NCBI GenBank assembly: GCA_003427395.1
Contig: BFEA01000023.1
Coordinates: 1,531,208 to 1,564,694, forward strand
Reading direction: 5' to 3'
Length of the DNA: 33,487 nt
Source of the DNA: Chara braunii
Lineage: Eukaryota > Streptophyta > Charophyceae > Charales > Characeae
Part shown: positions 28,011-33,487 of the stretch, piece by piece
Numbering within the stretch: position 1 is the first letter of the stretch
Layout: every line of letters begins with the position of its first letter
The notes under the pieces: generated by a model
Seen by the model: the letters and a program-made list of their open reading frames with translations, nothing else
Databases searched by the model: none
Told to the model about the DNA's origin: nothing
Position numbers and translations under genes: made by a program

Positions 28011-29950
28011 CCAAACACCCTATAAGCCTTAAGTCAGCCTTAAAACTTTGTCTGTCATGCCAATTTAAGATATACAGGGTGCATGGACACTAACCAACAT
28101 CTTTAAAAAAAAAAAAAAGTACCACATCGCCACCGTAAGAGTACGATACGAGTACAAATTCATACGGTCGTACATGTACGCAGTGTCATACGGATCGCAA
28201 CACAGCTTATTCGAATTAATCATATCATAGACATCAGAGAAGAAACGAGAAAATGAATCCACCACTTTTTTTTTTTGAACTACTACATCTGACTTTGCGT
28301 CTAAAGTCCGAACTTACTCACTAAGGTTTCGTCGAAGAAAAAAAAACTAAGATAACCAGAGGGAGAACAAGTAGAGAATAAACGAAGAAGCATTACTTCA
28401 AGCTCTCTAGCATCACGAACGGTGACCATAAACCCTATCACTCGATCGTTTTTAGCAAATTTAGCAAACTATCTCGCTTATTCAACTGAGAGCCAAATTA
28501 TTTTTCGGTTACAGTTCTTTAACTACCATGCGATTGGTCAGACATCTCCACTTTGTAAAGTTAAACCAAGTCAACACCGACTTGCATTCCTAAAAACATG
28601 TCTTTCAATCTACAACTTGCAATGAGATTGTTAAAATTAAAAAAAAAAGTAACAATCCAAATCCAGGATGGATACCTAGTCTTGAGATTAAGAAAGACGA
28701 AAGATCAACACCCAGTTAATGCTATCTTCTCTCACATTTTTCACCCCCCTCCCACTCTTATCTCTGCTACCCCCTCTCAAACTTATTAAATCACTATAAG
28801 GAATTCTAAGTATACGCCTTGTCGTTCAATAACTCAAGTGACCTGAAGTAAAGTAGGACTAGGAAAGAAAAAAAAGGTGTAAAAATTGAATTAGTCTTAA
28901 GTCTTCGCCTCCTTGGGGCTTTCCCCTTTATGTGATAAAGGACCAAATCATGGTCTTTCAATCCTAATTAATATGGGATGTCCTGTTACAGATGGATCCA
29001 TAATAGCAGTTGATGCCGGGGTCCTCACAAGTTACCTGATAACTACTGGGAGTATTACCATGCTCAACTTATGAGGAATACACCCTTCTAAGGCGAGCAA
29101 CCCCCTTATCATGACAAAACAATTTAGAGGAACATAGAACAGAGTAAGCATTGAGTTACAAAACTGCCCTAAGCTAAACTCAACCACTATTGCCCCTAAC
29201 TCGAGGGACCAGAACTAGTGATCCTTCCTGGAAACTGACACTCCTACCGAATCCCCCAATCCACTGTCCCTCCTTCAACGAAGATAGAACCGAACACCCA
29301 GTTAAGGGAAAAATTGTTGACCATAGATAACCAAGATCAAAGGCCTGTATCCTTAGGGTCTCACTTGACATCACTATACTTCACTTTTTGCACCGTTTCA
29401 CAATGCACTACATTTTCCACGTTCCAGACATGATTAGGGTTCTCGCCCTTTCGAAAATGCGACAAAAAAACATAGATCAAGTAAAAAAAAAAAAAAAAAA
29501 AAAAAGGGTCCAAGCAAATGGTCCGATTTTTCAATTCACCTGTCCCAAGTCACTACACTTCGTCTAAAAAATGGCACGAGTGAGTTGTTGCAGGTTGGTT
29601 TCCTTTTTTTTTCTCAATTTCACCTTTCACTACCTACCTACCACTAGTCCTAAGCCTATACAGAGGACCACTGCAAGCATAGCTACCTCTCATAATTAAG
29701 GGGATGCATGTTGGCCCCCGCCCTAACAGGTGGTGGTCAGGGAGTACGGTTGGGCCGCCGGTGGAGGGGGCGGGCTAACTTAAAGACCGAGCATTTTGCC
29801 AGTAGTTGCACCTCCCATCTACTTCCCCCGCCCCCGTCGAGTAACAACAGTGTCTATGGCCGACACTCTCCCACACACCACAAACAACCCACACACACTC
29901 ACACGCACACCCATGATGGCCAAAGACCCTACCATTACTGAATGGAGAGA
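28011..29950. other. AT-rich DNA without recognised genes
   Basis: Short frames without motifs. A runs near 28105-28118 and 29484-29505. TGACCATAGATAACCAAGATCAAAGG (about 29312-29336, here in two parts: TGACCATAGATAACC and AAGATCAAAGG) resembles the interior of the fold-back at 12501-12599. (CA)n-like sequence occurs near 29886-29910. Confidence 0.4.
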
Positions 29951-29955
29951 GCAAA

Positions 29956-30064
29956 CCAACTATCTCAATTGGTTGGCACCAAGACTGAGGCAAGTGGTCA
30001 GTGGGGATTGAACCAATGACCTCCTGAATGCCACTTACATGCCTAACCAACTGATCTAGGCCCC
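29956..30064 (-). repeat. tRNA-derived SINE-like unit 1
   Basis: On the minus strand the unit starts GGGGCCTAGATCAGTTGGTT, an A-box-like tRNA 5' half (complement of 30042-30060), and has ATTGGTTCAATCCCC, a good B box (about 30003-30018). The interval between the boxes is tRNA-like. Acceptor and anticodon stems do not pair properly, so this is not a functional tRNA. The unit ends with CAATTGAGATAGTTGG. Confidence 0.7.
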
Positions 30065-30082
30065 TTGCGTTAAGTTAGTTTA

Positions 30083-30190
30083 CCCAACTATCTCAGTTGC
30101 CTAGCACCAAGAGTGCCACGGTGGTCAATGGGGATTGAACCCATGACCTCCTGAATGCCACGTGCATGCCTGACCAACTGAGTTGGGCGG
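30083..30190 (-). repeat. tRNA-derived SINE-like unit 2
   Basis: A second unit is offset 127 bases from the first: GCCCAACTCAGTTGGTCAGG (A-box region), CATTCAGGAGGTC and ATGGGTTCAATCCCCAT, in which the T stem ATGGG/CCCAT pairs perfectly around TTCAATC. It ends GGCAACTGAGATAGTTGGG. The two ends of the unit are inverted versions of each other. Unit 2 is better preserved than unit 1 as a tRNA T-arm. Confidence 0.75.
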
Positions 30191-30636
30191 CTTGCTCATT
30201 GCACGTTGGTTTCATGGCCCCTGCTCGGTTTCTCTCCCCCCCTGTTTTCACCTGCTTTGGTCCTGGCGCAAATTTCAAGTCCCATTTCCCTCTCGTTTTG
30301 TGTGGGGTGAAGTGTAGGGTTAGGTGGAAAGAGGACGGATTGTATAACTTTAGTGGGGGTGAAGTACTGCACTACAGTTTTGGGTGTAGTACCATTGACT
30401 TACCGTGAGGGCACGGGTGCGCAGTCCGTAGTTCGTTTGTTTATGTGGTTTGGGAAGGGTAAGGTAGTGATTATGCTATATGTATGTTTTATCATGTTCG
30501 CTATATATAACTCGAAGAGAGTGCGTGTGCGGTCCCGGTTGGTGCTTTATTGACGATGTTCATGGGACGCTGGACCTAGTTTCCAACAGGTGGCGCTCCC
30601 CATCAATAGACAGGAGAATGTATGTGCGTGTNATGT
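30191..30636. other. No gene recognised
   Basis: GC-balanced DNA with frames of 60-80 codons, none with motifs. TATATATAA near 30502-30510 is TATA-like but has no associated gene. Confidence 0.35.
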
Positions 30637-30644
30637 ATGTGCGT

Positions 30645-30709
<65 letters not shown>
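30637..30709. repeat. (TG)n microsatellite
   Basis: About 35 TG units, preceded by two GTATGTGCG units around the ambiguous base at 30632. A 209-codon plus frame runs through it only because the dinucleotide repeat has no stop. Confidence 0.95.
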
Positions 30710-30711
<2 letters not shown>

Positions 30712-31030
30712 GCATGTGTGTGCAACATGTGGTTCGCACGAGTACGACACGTCATACCCGCACTGCTCCGGCTTCATTCCGCCGGCACACTAGGCGCAGG
30801 GTAAATACTGCAAGGGCAAGATCTCACAGCGGCGGGGTAAAACCATTCATGCGTCCATTTGCGATGGGGAAACTAAGGCCAATATGGTCGAAGACCGCAA
30901 TTTTAAGGGAAAGTGGTGGAACACGGATATGGGTTCGGGGGAAGGTTGCCATGCGTCAGCCGATCCAAAACTTCCAGAAACGACATAAGAGCAAAATGCG
31001 ACAAGAGCACAATGCGATAGCAGAAGTACA

Positions 31031-31262
31031 AGATCCAAAAGAAATGTTCATCCATCATCTAAGGTGTGCGAGCATGGATCGAATGACAGAAAACACAATA
31101 CGATTATAACAGAAAAACACGAATCCATTCGTCATCCATGGTGAGCGAGCATCGTACTAGTGACACAAACCATAATCAGAAATACAGGATCCGCTAAATA
31201 GATCCATTCAACCCCAATGGTGAGTGAGAGCATAGACCTAGTGACAATCATTGCATTAATAC
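31031..31262. repeat. Three-copy 78-bp minisatellite
   Basis: Anchors GTGCGAGCAT (31066), GTGAGCGAGCAT (31141) and GTGAGTGAGAGCAT (31220) are spaced 77 and about 80 bases. Each copy has a preceding ATCCAT/ATCCATTC and a following TAGTGACA-like or GAATGACA phrase. Copies are substantially diverged. Confidence 0.65.
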
Positions 31263-32121
31263 ACGACTCTTCAATAAATAACCGAGCGTAGAGAACGAAG
31301 GGAAGGGGAAGAAGGAGAGACGGAGAGACAGAGAGGACGAGCGGAAGGGAAAAGGAGAAAGAGAAATAACACAGAAAAGAAGAAAAGAAGAGAAGAGGAA
31401 AGAAAAAAATAGAGAAGCCAGAAAAAATAGACAGTGAACTGTTGAGAAAGGGAAAGGAGAGAGAGACTAAAAAAGCGATCGGAAAAGGGGGAGGTAAGAT
31501 AGACTGAAGGAAGGAGTGAAGAGGCGAGATAAGAGTGAAATGTTGACTATACATCATACGGGCAAAGGGCGCGAGTAGAACAACCACAGTATACTGTGAC
31601 CAAAAGATCGAGCAAACTCATTATGCGTAAAAAAACATAGTCTTCCGTGATAGTGTCGTCAATCCGAAACGAAGGATGGGGAGGAGGGAAAGGAGGAAAA
31701 GGACGAGGGCGGGAAGCGGTTGGTGGGGTATGTGTGCGGAGGGAGGGAAGGGGAAGGAGAAGGAAGGGATAATCCCGCCTCAGCTCTATCCTCCAGATCC
31801 GAGACGCTCCTGTATCCGCGCGGATCATCTCGCCGAGACTATGGGAATGGCGTGGCAAAGCCCTGAAGCGCTTTTCTGCCCCATGCCACGTGGGGCGTCA
31901 TCAGAGGGGGGGACATCTTCCATGGTCTTTGAAAGGCGATGGGGAGGAGGGGGAGCGAGGGGGGGTGCGATGGTTTAGGGATGAAGGTTGGTTTCGAGGA
32001 CGAGGAGGGAGTTTTTTCGGGGGAAGGGGAGGCGGGAGGGGGGAGAAGGGTTCATGCGGCGAGGGATAGGGAAGGGAGTGGATGAAGTAGAGGAAGGAGA
32101 GGAAGGAGAGGAAGGAGAGAA
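31263..32121. other. Purine-rich region, no gene recognised
   Basis: The plus strand is purine-dominated at about 31285-31520, 31676-31770 and 31930-32120, including a GGAGAGGAA tandem at about 32091-32119. A perfect 14-base palindrome, CACAGTATACTGTG, lies at 31585-31598. The long Leu/Ser/Phe-rich minus frame (31587-31132) is the expected shadow of purine DNA. Confidence 0.5.
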
Positions 32122-32694
32122 ATGCTAAAAAAGCACAAGACGAAGTCTCGGCTGCCGGCCTATGCTCCATTGCCTCGGCTCCGCGAAGCTATGCCCTGTC
32201 TAATTCGGACGCCTCCGTGTCGCGCCGAGCTCAAAGAAGAGGCAGCAGCAGCATGCAAGGAAGAGCGACAGGAAGCCGATAGTACTTCCGATCAGCAGCG
32301 CGAAGCGTTTGGCAGGAAGGCGCAGAAAAACCTGTTCGGAGAGGTAGGCGATGAGCAATGCGCTGGCTATGGCGAGATTCGGGAGCAACCCGAGGAGGAG
32401 AAAGAGCGAAAGGACAGTGCCGCTAGCGCAGTGGCACGGGTGATGCGCAGAAGGCGTGGCAGGGCACGTGGAGGCGGACTGCATGGTGTTTGGCCGAGCC
32501 TGCTTAGGTGCGGGGCTGCGAAGGTCCGATCGGAAGTCCGCCGTACGGTAGGGACGTTACCACTTCCTCGAGTTCCTGCTGCTCCTCCTCCAGGTCCCAG
32601 TCGGCGAAGAAGTCCATCCCGCCCGCCACAAGGCTCAGCCCGCACACCGCGCAAAACCGAAACAGGCCGCGCACAACCAGTGTGTAAGAAGTGA
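32122..32694 (+). CDS. Hypothetical 190-codon basic protein, unrecognised
   Basis: An ATG at 32122 opens a frame of 190 codons in a GC-richer island. Composition is dominated by Arg, Glu, Ala and Pro: an acidic/basic helical middle (KEEAAAACKEERQEADSTSD near residue 38), an Arg block RRRRGRARGGG near residue 108, and a Pro/Arg/Ser-rich tail. No domain is recognised. AATAAA lies 22 bases after the stop (32716-32721). The opposite strand also carries open frames with hydrophobic, membrane-like segments (32484-32200 and about 32699-32528), so which strand, if either, is coding is unresolved. Confidence 0.25.
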   Translation: MLKKHKTKSRLPAYAPLPRLREAMPCLIRTPPCRAELKEEAAAACKEERQEADSTSDQQREAFGRKAQKNLFGEVGDEQCAGYGEIREQPEEEKERKDSAASAVARVMRRRRGRARGGGLHGVWPSLLRCGAAKVRSEVRRTVGTLPLPRVPAAPPPGPSRRRSPSRPPQGSARTPRKTETGRAQPVCKK

Positions 32695-32715
32695 CTACCG
32701 CACGGTGCTACGATG

Positions 32716-32721
32716 AATAAA
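32716..32721 (+). terminator. AATAAA polyadenylation-signal-like hexamer
   Basis: A canonical hexamer lies 22 bases downstream of the stop of the 190-codon frame. Such hexamers occur often by chance in A-rich DNA, so the assignment depends on that frame being a gene. Confidence 0.2.
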
Positions 32722-32840
32722 GCGTCTGCGTTCTATTCTAACATAGTCACGGTATCAAGCAAGGAACAACAAACTTGCATCCGAGGCTATCCTGCCCATC
32801 CATCCGTTAAGTGCCTCGATCCTATGGTTGCGCAGTACCT

Positions 32841-33171
32841 CTGAAAAAGCAAAGTAAAGAGTAAACAACAAAACAAGGAATGAAAACCAAACAACGAAGA
32901 AGAAAAAAATGGGAAAAGGAAAGGAAGAGGGGGTTAGCAGAAGTAAGGGTAGAAAGCAAAGGAAGGGAAGGGGAAGGAAAGGAAAGGGGCAAGAGAAAGG
33001 CTAAGGACGGCCCTACATGCTACGCGTTCTTGTGTTCGTCATACCCCGAGAGTGAGTTGCTCCCTCCGTATGCTCTCAGTTGATCCTATCGTAGAGGGGG
33101 GTTGAATTGGCGGGGTAACGCCCTGGCCCGCTTATTCCACTTTTTAGTATCGAATCAAACAGAAATATAAA
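32841..33171. other. A/G-rich spacer without recognised gene
   Basis: From about 32850 to 33010 the plus strand is mostly A and G. On the minus strand 32878-32841 reads as a pyrimidine tract ending in TTTTTCAG, a good-looking splice acceptor, but no exon can be assigned to it. Confidence 0.4.

Positions 33172-33220
<49 letters not shown>
33172..33220. repeat. (AAT)n microsatellite
   Basis: About 16 AAT units. The poly-leucine minus frame over it is an artefact. Confidence 0.95.
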
Positions 33221-33224
<4 letters not shown>

Positions 33225-33445
33225 TAAAATCAATAAAAAAAAGCAGAAAATCAAAAATAAAAAAATTGAAAAACGACGAGCCGAGAACCTAGGGGGAAGG
33301 TAGGAAGGGTGGAAGGGCCGATCGCACTTCCATTGCTCGTGCCGATTCATCGGGGGCGCAGTGCGCGCCAGGTCCTGCAAACCCAGTGGTCCATCCCGGA
33401 TTCCTTCGATTGTCGCTCCTGTTACTTCCATGTAAACATGTGCGC

Positions 33446-33447
<2 letters not shown>

Positions 33448-33487
<40 letters not shown>
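33448..33487. repeat. (GT)n microsatellite at window end
   Basis: GT units run to the last base of the window, so the repeat continues beyond it. Confidence 0.9.

Noticed and set aside
13051-29700. AT-rich block as organellar DNA inserted in the nucleus
   Set aside because: No plastid or mitochondrial gene, rRNA or intact tRNA could be recognised; composition alone is not enough.
30480-31109. 209-codon plus frame through the TG microsatellite
   Set aside because: The dinucleotide repeat lacks stops in two frames, which explains its length; the flanks are a minisatellite.
31132-31587. 151-codon Phe/Leu/Ser-rich minus frame
   Set aside because: Expected antisense of purine-rich DNA; no conserved motif and no believable signal or domain.
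33144-33431. 95-codon minus frame starting MEVTGATIEGIRDG
   Set aside because: It opens well but passes into the AAT microsatellite as poly-leucine; joining it to the acceptor at 32841 gives an early stop in the phase tested.

Overview
This is nuclear DNA from a plant-lineage eukaryote. It carries a plant-type expansin exon with a GT splice donor and a Ty3/gypsy-type gag-pol relic. It also has tRNA-derived SINE-like units, many fold-back elements, long homopolymer and dinucleotide tracts, and almost no open coding sequence. The wording of the gypsy relic and the repeat-rich, gap-containing assembly would fit a streptophyte alga such as Chara; that is an inference and nothing here proves the species. 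I see no bacterial, organellar, rRNA or intact tRNA genes.

Layout. 1-255: T-rich edge and a small GC-rich fold-back. 256-3397 (-): decayed Ty3/gypsy element running gag, zinc knuckle, protease, RT, with frameshifts, lost catalytic residues and truncation inside RT. 3398-5875: no recognised gene; one frameshifted ORF relic. 5876-7050: microsatellite, SINE-like copy with poly(A), purine tract and a fold-back element. 7360-7749 (-): expansin exon 1 (signal peptide plus most of the double-psi beta-barrel domain); the remaining exons are not visible. 7900-9530: minisatellites, fold-backs, a TATA-like box and a tiny ORF. 10.5-12.6 kb: tandem repeats and a cluster of four related fold-back elements. 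At about 13.05 kb the sequence turns clearly AT-rich and stays so to about 29.7 kb; this block holds tandem duplications (279 bp and about 580 bp periods), further fold-backs, a tRNA-Gly-like relic, three copies of a dispersed repeat with GC-rich ends and five copies of a palindromic 30-mer. 29.95-30.19 kb: two tandem tRNA-like SINE units (-). 30.6-33.5 kb: GC-richer DNA with microsatellites, a three-copy 78-bp minisatellite, purine tracts and one unrecognised 190-codon ORF.

The only confidently functional gene is the expansin, a secreted wall-loosening protein, and it is incomplete here. The dominant content is small non-autonomous repeats. The most notable are (1) a fold-back/MITE-like family with GGTCCCA-type ends and an internal GAATCTGGATGTGTTTG-like core, with at least six members between 6.6 and 19.1 kb; (2) the palindromic CATATG-centred 30-mers at 25.6-26.4 kb; and (3) the tandem SINE-like units whose two ends are inverted copies of each other. 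No operon-like or pathway-like gene cooperation can be read from this window.
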